A stretch of DNA of 64,000 nucleotides from Opisthocomus hoazin (GCF_030867145.1 NC_134434.1:8804001-8868000); one strand, 5' to 3'; shown: positions 30,854 through 42,911, counted from the first letter of the stretch. Program-made: numbers and translations. The notes: generated from the letters alone by a model not told the origin.

Positions 30854-33800
30854 CCTCACACACGCGAGTTACACTGAAGCGGGGACAAGAAGCGTCACTG
30901 CACCCACCTGCCCAGAAGCGCAGGCTCCTTCCCCGCCGCGCAGCCCGGCAGCACGCACCAGGCCTCCCCAGAGCTGCGACGCCGCAGGCTCCCCCTCTCT
31001 CCCCGGGCTGTCCCCAGGGCCTGTCAGGGGACACAAGCCCACCAAGGGCCCACGGCTCCTGCAGACTCCTCCAGCAGGCCAGGTCTCACATTCAGCCCAG
31101 GGAGGCCCACACAAGAGGGAGGAAAAATACAGCCTTGGTGCTTTACTCATAAGCTGGAAGAGGTAAATACCCCAAGGCACAGAAAACGCTCTCCTCCACA
31201 AGAACAGACGGGGGAGGCTTTCACTTGTAATGAGCCTGAGCTCAGAATAAACCCAGCTGAGTTCTGCTCTCTACAACACATGATTCCAGCTAAGAATAGG
31301 CCTCTGCCCAACGACCGGCACAGATGCCAGGAGCCTCTGCCGCACTCTGGAGCTCACAGTTTGTAACTCAATCAGATCAATCTGCTCTGTGCCGCAGAGC
31401 GGAACAAGACACCTGGCTCGGCTGATCTCACACGCGGTCCTTTTCAAAGATCTGTGTCACACAGCGCCAGTGAAGCAGATAATGGATTGAAAATGTGCGG
31501 AGCTGGGCTGGCTGTCCAAGACTCTAACCAGGAAACACCCAGCTACGCACCCAGGGCTGGTGAATGGTGATGCCAACAACCCACTAAAAACCTCGGCCAA
31601 AGCCAACGACATCCTCGATATCCTCGCTATTTCCTGATGTCCCACAGGGTGTGCTAAGGGTCATCCGAGGGCAAGTACCAACTTGGACTCTAAAGACTCA
31701 AAAAGACAGCTTTTGAAAGGCTTTTTGTACAAGCAAAATCTTTCACAGCTGATCTTCTGATGGATCCAGGTGTTTCTGTCATCATCAGGCATTCCCGCGT
31801 CCGGTTCAGTGCTCCTGCCCGGAGCTCTGTGCTCGCACGCACGACTCGCAGCAGGCTGCGGAACTGCCTTCGCTGCTCTGGCATCTACTTTCCAAATAAA
31901 TCAAGAACTACAAGATTTGCTGCGAATACAACACACGCACACAGACTACCTTAATACAGGCTTAGTTCTGCTCCACATGCACCTAAAGCTTCGCATACGG
32001 GTTACACGAAGCAAGCTAACCATCACCCGTTCTTTCCGCCTTTGAACTAACCGACGTACCAGCGCACGGTTCCGTTACTCCTTTTCTAGTCCGTGTGCCA
32101 CACAGAGGGGGAAAGAGAGACCTCAGCGCGGGCACGACCAGGCACTGCTCACAGAGCGCGCTCTGCAGCGACGCAGGGCAGGGCCTGCAGGTGCCGGGGC
32201 CAGTCCGACGCCACGTCCCGCTCGGCCCGGCAGCGGCTGTCACAGCACGGCAGTGGAGGTGCCACCCGGGCCCCACTGACACGCTCAGCCAGAAACATTA
32301 TGAATGTTTTCTTGTTGGGGAACAGGGCAAAGCAGACAGATTAGACACAGAAAGTGAAATTTTGCACATCTCCGCCAGAAGAGCAGACTACAGACAACAT
32401 ACCGGCAAACACGCAGAGGAGAGCAGGGAGTGCAGGGAGACCCGCTGCGCAGCCCACCTGCCCGGCTTCCCGGGTGTGGCCAGTGCCGAGGCGGAGCTGC
32501 AGGCAGGCCCTGGCGCGGACCCGCTCCTCGCCCACTGTCGAACCCCAGAACAGCCTTGCTGGCCTGTCCCGGGCTGGCAGCACTTCCCGGGGAGGCTGGC
32601 GCAGCTCTCGGGGTGTCCTGGGCGCAGAACAGATGCAATGGACGCAACTGGTATTTCTGGGTAGTAAAGCTTGACAAAGATTTATCACCAGACAAAGGTG
32701 AGGGGACGGTGTGACGCTTTGGGGTTATTACAGGGGCCTTGGCCCTGCGTGGCACAAGCGTGTCTGCGTAGGAAGCTCTTCCCATTGTACCTTCACACTC
32801 CCAACTCCCAACCGCCACTGGTACTGACCCCCGCGCTTCACAACAAGCAGCTGGCCCTTCTGCACGGCGTTCTCCAATATCCTGGCAATGAATATTGTGG
32901 AAATTTGTATTCCAAAGGCCATTTAATCTCATGTCATACATGGACAACTGGTTAGATTTCACCCTGGTATCTCCGTATCAAACTTCCTTTGTGCTCCTGC
33001 CCACAAAAGCCTCCAGCCTTGCAGACTCCCAGAACTGTTGAGCAAACACTCGCTCCGGCATCCCCCTTACCGCAGTCCTTTGTCTCACCTCCAGGCTAGA
33101 CTTCACCTCCCGAGCACTAACGGTCATTCTCTCTCCCTACACTGACAAACTCCGGGATCTTCCTCCCGAGACACCTGTAGCTTTCGGGAAATGGAAATGA
33201 CGGACTTTCAGCGAGAGCTTTATGGAACTGAAGTTCCAAGTCCCTGATTTCTGCTGACTCCCGAACTCTGTGACTGAGCCCCCCTGAAAGCATGGGTACA
33301 ATAAACAGACACACACACGGCAGACGATCCACCAGTGTCCACATGCACAACCCCGATGGTGCTGGGTCCCTTTCCATGGCATTACTGCCCACAGGCGTGT
33401 GCCACCTTCCAATTTTCAGTCCAAGCAGAGACAAAAGTTCTAGCGAATGGCCTGATCAGTACCTGCAAGCGCCAGGCCACAGGGCCCTCGGACAGCCTCT
33501 CCTCGAGCCCGTGAAGCCCCTGCGGCATGAGCAGAGCAGCACCCAGCACAGCGCAGCTCCCCAGCAGCGGGGTTCGGCCCGGAGATCGCTGCACCCCGCG
33601 CAGAACAGCCTCCTCGTTACTCAGCACCGGCTGCTGGCACCTGAAATAGCAGCCGGTTTCCAGGATTGGGTGCGCTGTCCGCACCAGCTCAGAACGCATC
33701 AGCTGGGGCTCACCCCTGCAGAGAGTTGCCACCCATGGACAACCGACCTCCGAGGTAACCATCAGGGCAACGGCTTCCTCCCACACATCACCAGCACTCA

Positions 33801-34280
33801 ACCTTCATCAGCTCTGGCTCAACCCCTCCCACAAACAGATATCTAGCAAGAACCACACCATAGAGGGCACAGAAAAAAAGCCCTCAAAAATAACCAAACC
33901 ATAACTGAAAATCCAAACCCTCAGCTCTTCGGCTGCATTCCTATGCCTCCAGCCCTAGTCCTGTTACCCAGAGCTGAAGAGACAACCACGCACACCACCA
34001 CACGGATGAATGAAGAACCACCCCAGCCCTCACAGGATCTCTGCAGGGACGGAAGCCCACCAGAGACAGAAGACGGCTCTCCAGACCAACGCAAGGCAAC
34101 ATTCCAACCAGCAGCTCAGGCCAGGCCTGGGTTCAGCCCTCTGCGGAAGCCCCGGAGAGAGACCACCTGCCCCTTCGCCAGGCTCCCCAGGAGCCGCAGT
34201 TGGGAGAACGCCTGCTCCAACCAGGCTGCGCCAAAGCCACTGCTGCAGCGCTCCCAAGGAGCGGGCTTCCGCACCCGGCT

Positions 34281-34592
34281 GGGGGGGGCCCTGCCACACG
34301 GATGGGAGGGCTGGGGGGGGGCCCCTGCCACACAGATGGGAGGGCTGGGGGGGGGCCCTGCCACACAGATGGGAGGGCTGGGGGGGGGGCCCTGCCACAC
34401 AGATGGGAGGGCTGGGGGGGGGGCCCTGCCACACGGATGGGAGGGCTGGGGGGGGGCCCCTGCCACACGGATGGGAGGGCTGGGGGGGGCCCTGCCACAC
34501 GGACGGGGGGCCCCTGCCACAAGGATGGGAGGACTGGGGGGGGCCCCGCCACACGGATGGGAGGGCTGGGGGGGGCCCCGCCACACGGATGG
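34281..34592. repeat. 32-35 bp G-rich minisatellite in ARHGDIA intron 1
   Basis: About nine full copies plus a partial one of a unit made of CCTGCCACACGGATGGGAGG followed by GCTGGGGGGGG. Copies differ in G-run length (6-9) and at CACACGG/CACACAG; one copy is shortened. The G-rich strand is the transcription template. Confidence 0.93.
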
Positions 34593-37147
34593 CCACCCCC
34601 TCCGGCACAGAGCACTGCGCTGCATCCCCACGGGTCCCAGCGCCTCAGCTACTTCTCCAAACACGCAGACAGAGAGGAAGGAAGCTCCTGATCACATGAA
34701 AACTTTTCTGAGGGCCTCAGCCTCGCCCTTCAGGCTCCTCAGATGACACCCTTGTTGAAGCTCCAGATTAGTAAACCTGAGCTCTTCTGGGCGTGTGAAA
34801 GACCAGCCACCACCCTGCCAGACAAAGCAAAGCCAAGGGACTCGGCCGCATGTGAACTGCCAGTAGAGAACTGCACTCTCGTACCCCACCTGCGCCACGC
34901 CGAGACCTCCCGCACACACGGAGCGACACGCAGAGGAGCGGGGGCCTGCGGCACGGCCCTCCAGAGCGCTCAGCTCCCACACGCAGCCTCCCAGCCACAC
35001 TGCCAGCCTGCTGCCAGGCGCGGGTGCCTCACGGGAGCTCAGCCCCTCAAACCCCAGGCACTGCTCAGAGGCATTTGGAAGTAAATTCCCCTTCAGCTCC
35101 ATCTGACACCCAGGAGATGCCGGGTGCCCGCTCAGCCCCTCTGCACAGCGTCTCTCTGGCTCTTAGGGCACAGCCGAGTCGCAGAACGCTGAAGCCGGTG
35201 CCTGCGCTGCTCTGCAAGATGGCACAGACCCACTGTGAGCTGGGCTCAGCCTGAAAGCAAGTTACAGGAGGACTCCTCAGCCGTGGAGAAACGTTGAGGG
35301 AAACAGCCATGGGCTCTCCTCAGTTCCTCGCAGATCACAGAAGCGCACAGAAGACAGCAGGAGACTGAACCGCTTCCCACCCGAGAACTGGCACCCAGCT
35401 GCTCTCACTGCTGCCTCAGGCCAGCAGCTCCTCCCGGGTTCTCTCACACGGAGGAGCCAGCAGCGGCGAATGCAAGAGCCCCACCTTCTGCCAGGCAGAA
35501 AAGCTGCTGGGGACATTGGCCCGTCCGTCTTCAGGCAGAGCGGTCACAGCGACTTCTTCACACCCCGGGATTGAGACCCCGCGGCACGAGTGACGCCAGG
35601 GCTGGTCCGAGTCTCCTGGACTGAGCTCATGGGCTTCGGCCGCCTGCCGGGCCACGGCGCAGCCGCGCTCAGGCAGCGCCGACGCGAGCCGTCACGCCCT
35701 TCCCGCTTCCCCTCCAGCGCAAGGGAAAGCTCGTGCAGCCACACACAAGCACGGCTGGAATTTGATCCCGTTAATAACCGTTTCTGCAGTGCTACTTTCC
35801 ATCCAGATCAGTCTCTGATCCGGCTCACCGTGCAGCTCCGAGCGCTGCCGTGCCGCCAGGACAGGGAGCCTGAACTGCCTGAACCAGCTCAGTCTGCGCC
35901 GCGGCTCCACACGCACGACAGCCGCTCAGGAGGCTGGAGCAGAAGCCACCAGGGCTCGGACGCTGCCCAGGGCAGCAGCAAAGGAGGAACTGGTGATACC
36001 GGCACTTCCTGAGGCCGAGCGCTGCCCTCCGACACCACCTGGGAGCTGGGCGGCAAGGGGACGTCCCGCCGCTTTGGAAGAGCATCCCAGAGACCTCTCG
36101 TCTCGCCTGATCCCCACGACTTGCTCGCAGCTCTGGGGGTGAGGGCTCTGGAAACAGCCTCCCGCCTTTCTGAGCCGCGCACTTCGGAGATGCAGTATTT
36201 GATTTTACGGGTTGCTTTGCCCTGGCACAACCCTGGACTGGACCGCAGCTCACCCGCAGGGCGTTCACGGTCGAGAGCAACCCAAAGGCAGGCGCAGACA
36301 CTCCGTACGCTCACAGCTTCAGGAGTGTGAAACTTCTCGCCGCCCTACACCCAGATCAGCCAGGCTGCACGGGGAGCGGGCTGCAGTCTGGCTGCAGCCA
36401 CCGGCCCGCCCGCATGCTCACCCCTGCGCGGTGACGCCCGCGCTGCAGCCGCCGACACCGCCGAGCACGCGACCCCTCCGCACCAGCCGCCACTCGTCCC
36501 CGCGCTGCGACGCCGCCGTCCCCACTGAGCGCGCAGGGGACAAGCGCACCGCAGCGGGAGCACGCGGGGAGCGACGCCGCACGCTGCACCAGGCCCGGAA
36601 CCCCGCGCAGCGGCTCTGCGCGACGGCGCGTCCTGCTCCCCCGCAGCGGAGGAAGTCGCGGCCTTCAGACCGGCTGCAGCAGGCCCAGAGCCGGGCGAGG
36701 CCTCGCGCCCTTCCGGCCCAGGAGCCCGGCACTCGCTGCCCGCCCCCCGCCCCCCGCGGCACCGGGGCAAACCGGGCTGCTCCGCCGCGGCCGGGGCGGG
36801 CCCAGAGGAGGCCGCCCCCGAGTTCCCCATTTCAGAACCAGGAACCGCGTCTGGGGGATCCGCCCGAGAGCGGCGGGAGCCCCGGCACGCCCCGGCGCCC
36901 GGGACGGGAGCAGGGCCCGCGCCCCGCCCGCCGCCCCGCCCGGGGAGGAACCCCCGGGGCGTGCTCGGAGCGGCCCCGGCCCTGGCGCCCGCACTCTTAG
37001 CCCCAGCCGCGGGCCCCCCCCCGGGGCAGCGGCCCCCCCCCGGGGCAGCGGCCGGGCGGGCGAGGGACCCCGATACGGCGCCCCGGCCCCTCCCACGGCC
37101 CGGCCCCGCGACCTGACCCCCCTCTCCTCCCCTGGCCCGGTGCTCAG

Positions 37148-37162
37148 CCCCCCCCCCCCCCC
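37148..37162. repeat. 15-nt C homopolymer at the ARHGDIA promoter
   Basis: C run immediately downstream, in the transcript direction, of the proposed exon 1 donor of ARHGDIA. In the transcript it is a G run. Confidence 0.8.
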
Positions 37163-37192
37163 GCCTCCCGCCGCGGCCCAGCCCCGCCCTAC

Positions 37193-37360
37193 CGGCCCCG
37201 CTCCGCGATCCGCGCTGCGCTGACAACGCCGCCGGGATCCGCCCAGCCGCGCGCGCACCCCCGCACTTCCGGGACACGCCCGTCACTTCCCGTTATACAC
37301 GGCTGAGCCCTGCGCCTCGCTTCCGGCCGCGGCCCGGCGCGCCGATTGGCCCGGAGGAGG
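37193..37360 (-). promoter_or_regulatory. ARHGDIA promoter and probable noncoding exon 1
   Basis: CpG island with a CCAAT box (minus strand, 37349-37345). A donor CCG|GTAGGG ends a putative noncoding exon at 37193, with a start likely near 37270-37290. The exon 1-exon 2 join is inferred from the acceptor 20 nt before the coding ATG and from the known noncoding first exon of mammalian ARHGDIA. Confidence 0.5.
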
Positions 37361-37458
37361 AGCGCGCGATGGCGGGACGGACGACAGAGTCGGGGCGGCG
37401 GGGCAGAGCGCCGCGGGCGGGGCGGCGCAGGCGTGCACACCTCTAGACACGGTTCTAT

Positions 37459-37464
37459 TTTATT
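37459..37464 (-). terminator. ALYREF poly(A) signal
   Basis: Plus-strand TTTATT is AATAAA for ALYREF, about 245 bp beyond its stop and only about 170-190 bp upstream of the proposed ARHGDIA start. Confidence 0.8.
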
Positions 37465-37706
37465 ACGGCAAAGGTGAAAAAGCCACCTCGGCCCAACAGG
37501 CAACCAGTAAAATTTATCCCAAAAATAACTCGGTACAAAACAGGTCTGCTTCAGAATTAAAAAAAACCTTTACAGGAGTTTAAAACCTATCCCAGAACAT
37601 AAAAGTAAAACAAATCCCATTCTCGGTATCAGTAGCCGCAGCCGCAGCCCCCGCCGGGGAGTGTGGAGCGAGATCGGAGTCCTTCCTGCGCCCGCCACCC
37701 GCCGCT

Positions 37707-40700
37707 TTAGCTGGTGTCCATCTGGAAGAGAGCAGAGCAGCGGAGCCATCAGCGCGTGCCCCCCGCTCAGCCGGGCCCCGCAGCGCTGAGGCTCGGCTGC
37801 GACAGCGACCTGCCACGCTCCCCCGCACGGCAACGCTGCTCACGCGTCCCAGCGGCCGGAGAAGGCTGTTCTAAACCACCGGACATTCCCATGCCGATTT
37901 GCTCTGGAACTCTGCTCATCCCACCTCTCCCACGCCATCCCTCCAGTTACCCCCGTCCCACCACGCGGCCACGGCCCGGCGGCGGCAGACGACGAGCACG
38001 CCTCCCTGCGGATCCGTATCTGCCATCAGCACCACCCACCCCTCCTCCGTCGGCAGCCCACGGGGTTATTTCACACGGGTTTTTTGGTTTTGTTTTTCCG
38101 TTTCTGCAGCCAATTCTCTCTGGGGGTTTTGTTCTGCAGCTCCTGCTCCCCACAGCTGTTCCAGCTACAGCAGAGCCTGCCCCACGCCGGCCCCAGCGAG
38201 CTGGGGAGCTGGAACAGGGGCCGTTTCTGGGCTATCAGTAACAGCAGCTACCAAGCGCTCTGGGACGCAAAGCCAAAAACCAGAGCCAGGCGCTGCTCGG
38301 CTTAGGGAAAGGCTGCTTTAGTCCAATGACTGGAAAACGCTTTCTCTTTCCTGCCGGCTCCGGGCTGCCTGCGCTTCCCGGAAGGAGACGGCACCGGGCA
38401 CCCGCGAGCAGCACCCGAGCAGCACTCACCCTGGCATTGTAAGCATCCAGCTGTGCATCTAGTTCCTCTGCGGAGAGCTGCTGTTTGGAAGTTCTCCCGG
38501 CTCCTCTGCCTCTCCCCCTGTTCCCGCCACGAGTACCTCGCCTGTTGCCTCCTCCACCACCAAATCCTGAGCCACCGCGGTTTCTGGTCATGCCACCTCT
38601 GTTTACACTGCGATTTTTAAAAAGCAACTGGTTTAGTGCGTTCCAGCTAACCGGAACAGGCATGCAGAAGTCTGCCAAATGGGAGACGGATCCACGCAGC
38701 CGACACAGAGAGGGGCAGCCACGTTCCCACCCTGCACGGCATCTCACCTCTGTGCTGGTCTCCTCTGTGTGTCGATCTGTGACGTGACCAGCTGGATGTT
38801 CATGGGGCGCCCTGGAGGGAGAGCAGCCCGTGAGCCCACCCGCGGGACATGGCGCCGGCTGCCCGGCCAGGCAGCGCGCTGCCAGGCAGACTCACCATCC
38901 AAGGGGACGCCGTTGTACTGCTTCATCGCTTTCAGAGCGTCTGCCTTCCTCTCGAAATGCACGTCTGCCGTCCCTAGGCTGCGGCCAGATCTGTCATAGT
39001 GCACAGCTGCCTTCTTCAAGGTCCCAAACTCTGCAAAGAGCTCCTGAGAAAGAGAGCGAGAAGAGTGTACGCGTCCATCAGCGCCGCAAACACCGCACAG
39101 CCAAGAGACAGCGCTGGCAGTCCCCTACACAGCCACTCGGCAGCAGTCGCTTCCCAAAACGCCACTGACCACTCAGGAAAAGCGCTGAAGGTAGAGGGGA
39201 GCGCAAGCCCATCAGAAGGATTTCAGATCTGCCACAGAAAGGTCGCAAAAGCAAGGATTTCACATGCACTGCTCGCAGGGCGCACGTTCACAGCCAGCGA
39301 AGCAGATGCAAGGGAAACCGCGAGTCTTTTTGCTGAGCTGAGTCAACGGGGCGACTAATTATAAAGAATCCAGACCCTAATCCCGTTCACAGAGGAAAAA
39401 TGATCTGTATGAACGCAGGGATTCGCAAGATGATCACAGTTTCATTGTACTGGACTTTTTTTTTTGTCTGCAAATCTTCACTAGATCAGGTGCAATTTAA
39501 AAAACCCAGCCCGTTAGGAAAATACCCCAAAAGCCAAGATTAGCAAAGCCCTCTGCTGAAGTACGTCACTCGCTGTCACGACGGATGGAGACGAAGAGGC
39601 AGCAACAGAGCTGCCATTAAGGAGGTCCCGAGGACACCTCCCCTTCGCGAGTTCCTGCCACTCCCCGTGCCCCAAAAGCGCAACATCTGCGCCCGAGCCG
39701 TGGGCGCCCGAAGGGACAGGCCACCTTGTCCAGCGCCCGCTGCACAGCCTGACCCCGCGCAGCGTCTCCGCGAGCTGCTGCCCAGCGTCTGACGGAGTGC
39801 CGTACGCGTCCCTCCGCCTCCTACGCGCTTCAGGGAGGGCTGCAGGCCCGCTGCTCCCTTCTGCTCCCTCACGGGAGGTGAACGTTACACAGCACTCGAC
39901 ACGGGCTTTCGGGAACAGAGCGCGCCACAGGGAGGCGGCGCTCAGCGCTGCTCCAGAGCCAGCTTCTCCTCGCGCCACGGACAACGCGGGCTCCTCCTGG
40001 GCAGCAGCGAACACTCGGCCGCGACGCTGCGCAGCTCCTCCGAGAGCAAAGCGTGTGCGAGGTTCCTTCCAGCCAACACACCGCCCAGGCTGCGCTGCAC
40101 CACATTAACGATGCAATTAGCATCAAAACAAAGAGAGTGATCACCACATCTTAGGCAGCACTAAATTATGGAATGGGTAGGAACAAATAGGTGCACAGGC
40201 ATTAAGTCAGCTCTGCTGCTAAATAAACTATACATCAGGTTCATCCACGCCTCGGCGCAAGCCAGCGGTGGGAAAGGTGAATCCCAGCTGCCACACGAAG
40301 CGCAGGAGCTGCTCCAACAGAGGTGACTTCACAGCGTCATGCTTTGTGCGTCGGGGCCTGACTACACCAACCAAGAAACTTCAACCAAGTCTGAACTCAC
40401 ATGACGAAAAGAGGCGGTTTTAAGCGCATTACCCAGTAACTAGGTGACCTGAAAAAGCTCACTTCCAGCCCCCCAGGCACAGCCCAACCGGCGCGCGGAG
40501 CAACCGGGATGAGTTAGGAGAAGAAGAAAGCAGAGGAGTGGGTGGGTGGTTTTCCCTGGCGAGGGCACGGGGACCAGAAGGCAGCTCCAAAGGAAGGGCT
40601 TCACAGCATGGCTGCGCCAGCAGACCCCCAGCGGGGACGCGCCCCGTCTTTGCAAGCGTTTATTGCCGCAGAACCCACTGCCGTGTCGCGACCGTGCCGT

Positions 40701-41742
40701 CGCAGCTGGCGGGGAGCCCCGCGCTCCCCAGCTGCAGGGACAGACCCCACCGGACACCTGGTGGGCTCTCACCCCAGGCATGGCTGGAACATGGACAGGA
40801 CCCTGAACACGACAGTGACCACAGCTGCCACGCGCTCCCCCTCGCTGACGCGTCCTCCCAGCAGTTCGATGCTCCGCAGAACGTGACTTTAACAGCGCTG
40901 CGCAGGCGGGTCCCGTAGAAGCAGAGCAACGGACGCAGGCACGGCGCAGTTACGGGACACCGCTGTTACGCAGGCACCAACACCGTGCGCTGAGCTCCCC
41001 GCGCCCCGCTGCATTCAGCCAAACGGCCGTGTGGCCCCGCACGCTGCGGCGGAGTCACTGATGTGCAGCCGGTGGCCGCCCCCAGCTCTGCGAACCGCAG
41101 CCCCGGGACCCCGCAGCCGCCGCAGCACCGACACCAGCGGCAGCCCCAGGAGCCCCAGGGCCGCAGGGACCTCCCGCCCCGGCGGCGGGACCCGCCGAGC
41201 CCCGCGCTCGCCCCCGCCTACCTGGATGTCCGCGTCCGAGACGCCGAAGTCCAGGTTGGAGACGAGGAGCTTCCCGCCGGTCTCCACACCGGCGCCCGCC
41301 CCGAAGCCGCTGTCGAACAGGTCGTGCTGCCACTTCTCGGGGAGCTGCTTCGGCTGCAACGAGACCGGGACCTCGCCGACCGGCCCGGGCCGCCGCCGCC
41401 CGCGGACAAAGGGCCTCCGCCGCCGGCCCCGCCCGCCGCCCCGGCCCGCCGCCCCGCAGGCCCGGCCCGGGCCCCCGCCACGCCGCCGCTCCCCGCCGCG
41501 CCCCGTACCCGGCTGTAGGGCGCGGGCCGGTTCCTGCCGCCGCCCCGGGCCATCAGCGGCCGGTTCCGCACGGGGCCGCCGCCTCCCGCTCGACCGGCGC
41601 CCACACCGCCCCGGCCGGGCCCGCCCCCGCGGGTGGCGCCGCCCCGGCCCCGGCCGCCCCGGCCGCCGCCTCGGCCGGCCCCGCGCTGGCTCCGGTTGAG
41701 CTTAATGATATCGTCCAGGGACATGTCCATCTTGTCGGCCAT
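37707..41742 (-). CDS. ALYREF: Aly/REF mRNA export factor (TREX subunit)
   Basis: Nuclear RNA-binding adaptor of the TREX complex that hands spliced mRNA to the NXF1 exporter. 256 aa (human 257). Exons: 41742-41509, 41353-41222, 39043-38896, 38811-38748, 38607-38430, 37721-37707. The N-terminal UAP56-binding motif is [20 protein letters not shown], followed by an Arg/Gly-rich stretch ending RNRPAPYSR. The RRM starts at [20 protein letters not shown] and includes [20 protein letters not shown] second RGG region follows, then the C-terminal UAP56-binding helix [19 protein letters not shown]. The last coding exon is only 15 nt (MDTS and stop). Its promoter is shared with ANAPC11. Confidence 0.97.
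39044..41221 (-). other. ALYREF intron 2 (2.2 kb)
   Basis: Unique sequence, AT-richer around 39350-39540 and 40130-40240, with no recognised exon, repeat or snoRNA boxes that I could pair with confidence. Confidence 0.6.
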
Positions 41743-41907
41743 GATGGCGGCTCCGCTCCGGGGCCTGCACTTCCGGCCGCGCTGCCGCCCGACGCCGGAA
41801 GCGGAGGAGGCGGGGCCGGCGGCGAAGGCTCGGCGGCCGCGCGCGCGCTCGCGCGCGGGGGCTTGTGGGCCGGCGGGGCGGGGGCGGGCCTTCCGGCGGC
41901 GCGGGCG
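41743..41907. promoter_or_regulatory. Divergent ALYREF-ANAPC11 promoter
   Basis: Only 165 bp separate the two start codons, which point away from each other. The interval is CpG-dense and TATA-less. It has ETS-type sites: TTCCGG at 41771-41776, CCGGAAG at 41795-41801 and TTCCGG at 41891-41896. ETS (GABPA-like) pairs are usual in bidirectional housekeeping promoters. Confidence 0.8.
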
Positions 41908-42319
41908 ATGCGGGTGCGCGTGCGGAGCTGGCACGGGGTCGCCTCGTGGCTGTGGGTGGCCAACGACGAGAACTGCGGGATCTGCCGGATGGCCTTCAAC
42001 GGCTGCTGCCCCGACTGTGAGTGCGCCGCCGCGCGGGCGGGCGGGGCGCGGCGGGGCGGAGCGCGGGGGGCGGGGCGGAGCGCGGCGGGGCGGGGCGCGG
42101 TGCGGGGGGCGGGGCGGGGCACGGCGCGGGGGGCGGGGCGGAGCGCGGTGTCTGAGGGCGTGTCCCGGCGCAGGCAGGGTGCCCGGGGACGACTGCCCGC
42201 TGGTGTGGGGGCAGTGCTCGCACTGCTTCCACATGCACTGCATCCTCAAGTGGCTGCAGGCGCAGCAGGCGCAGCAGCACTGCCCCATGTGCCGCCAGGA
42301 GTGGAAGTTCCGCGAGTGA
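41908..42319 (+). CDS. ANAPC11: Anaphase-promoting complex subunit 11 (RING-H2)
   Basis: Catalytic RING subunit of the APC/C ubiquitin ligase, which recruits the E2 and drives cyclin B and securin degradation. 84 aa, the same as human. Exons 41908-42016 and 42174-42319; the donor T|GTGAGT and acceptor GCAG|GC split Cys37. The RING-H2 ligands are visible: Cys23 and Cys26 (NCGIC), CCPDC at 33-37, the HCFHMHC cluster and CPMCRQEW near the end. The N-terminus [14 protein letters not shown] is more Arg-rich than human MKVKIKCWNGVATW. The single intron is 157 bp and GC-repetitive. No AATAAA or ATTAAA lies between its stop and the NPB start 93 bp on. Confidence 0.97.
42030..42155. repeat. GGGGCGGGGCG-type repeat inside the ANAPC11 intron
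   Basis: Most of the 157-bp intron consists of imperfect GGGGCGGAGCGCGG units. On the transcript it is a G-rich track with many overlapping SP1-like GC boxes. Confidence 0.8.
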
Positions 42320-42349
42320 CCGCGCCGGGGCGGGCCGGGGGCGGGCCCC

Positions 42350-42412
42350 CGTCCGCTTTAAAGCCGGCCCCGGCCCCGGCCCCCGCCCCGTCGGTGCGGT
42401 CCCGGCGGCACC
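42350..42412 (+). promoter_or_regulatory. Probable NPB core promoter
   Basis: CTTTAAAG at 42356-42363 is a TATA-like element about 50 bp before the NPB ATG, between the ANAPC11 stop and NPB. It is the only AT stretch in this interval. It would give a very short 5' UTR, so an upstream start inside ANAPC11 is also possible. Confidence 0.4.
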
Positions 42413-42886
42413 ATGCGCGCTGCCGGCGGCGCGGGGCCGGGCCTGGGGCTGTTGCTGCTGCTCTGCCTCTGCCGCCCCGCCGAGCCCTGGTACCGGCCGC
42501 CGCCCGGGCCCCGCCACTACTCGGTGGGCAGAGCCGCGGGGCTGCTCTCCAGCCCGCGCCGCCCGCCGCCCGCCCGCCTCGCCGGCCCCGGCACCGACGG
42601 CTCCGCCCGGCGCGGCCCCAGCCTGCGGCTGCCTGGCCTGGCCCCGGCACCCGCGCAGCCCCGTGCCACGGTGAGTACCGGGCTGGGCGGGCGGGGGGAG
42701 CAGGGCTCTGCGGCCGGGCAGGGGGGCACCCGGTGCCCGTGACGGTCTCTCCCGCAGGCACCGTGCGTGACGGAGGTGGCCCCCGCACCGCGGAGCTGCC
42801 GGCGGCTGCCTGGAGCCCCCGCTGCGCTGCGCTGCGAGGCCGCTGTCACCCTGTCCCTGGACCCCGTGGAGTGCACGGACGCCTGA
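42413..42886 (+). CDS. NPB: Prepro-neuropeptide B
   Basis: Secreted precursor of neuropeptide B, the ligand of NPBWR1/NPBWR2. 128 aa (human 125). Exons 42413-42670 and 42758-42886, GT-AG, phase 0. A Leu-rich signal peptide (residues 1-25) precedes Trp26. The mature peptide begins [15 protein letters not shown] and continues AAGLLSSP, 23 residues, before the dibasic Arg-Arg, the same spacing as human NPB-23. [11 protein letters not shown] is identical to human, and the Pro-rich substitution lies where human has KPAAGHSS. The C-terminal part keeps four Cys (PCVTEVA, SCRRLPG, LRCEAAV, VECTDA) as in mammals. AATAAA follows at 42912-42917. Confidence 0.94.
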
Positions 42887-42911
42887 GCCGTGCCGGACGC
42901 TCTGTGGTGAC

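Larger units (their letters stand above)
30874..37192 (-). other. ARHGDIA intron 1 (6.3 kb)
   Basis: Runs from the proposed noncoding exon 1 donor to the acceptor at 30875-30874. It contains a G-rich minisatellite (34281-34592). Unique AT-richer sequence around 32860-32960 and 31700-32060 could hold regulatory elements. No coding exon was recognised. GC content and CpG density rise steeply from 36400 into the promoter. Confidence 0.6.

Noticed and set aside
39360-39470. Possible box C/D snoRNA in ALYREF intron 2
   Set aside because: TGATGA-like words occur, but I could not pair C and D boxes with a terminal stem on either strand.
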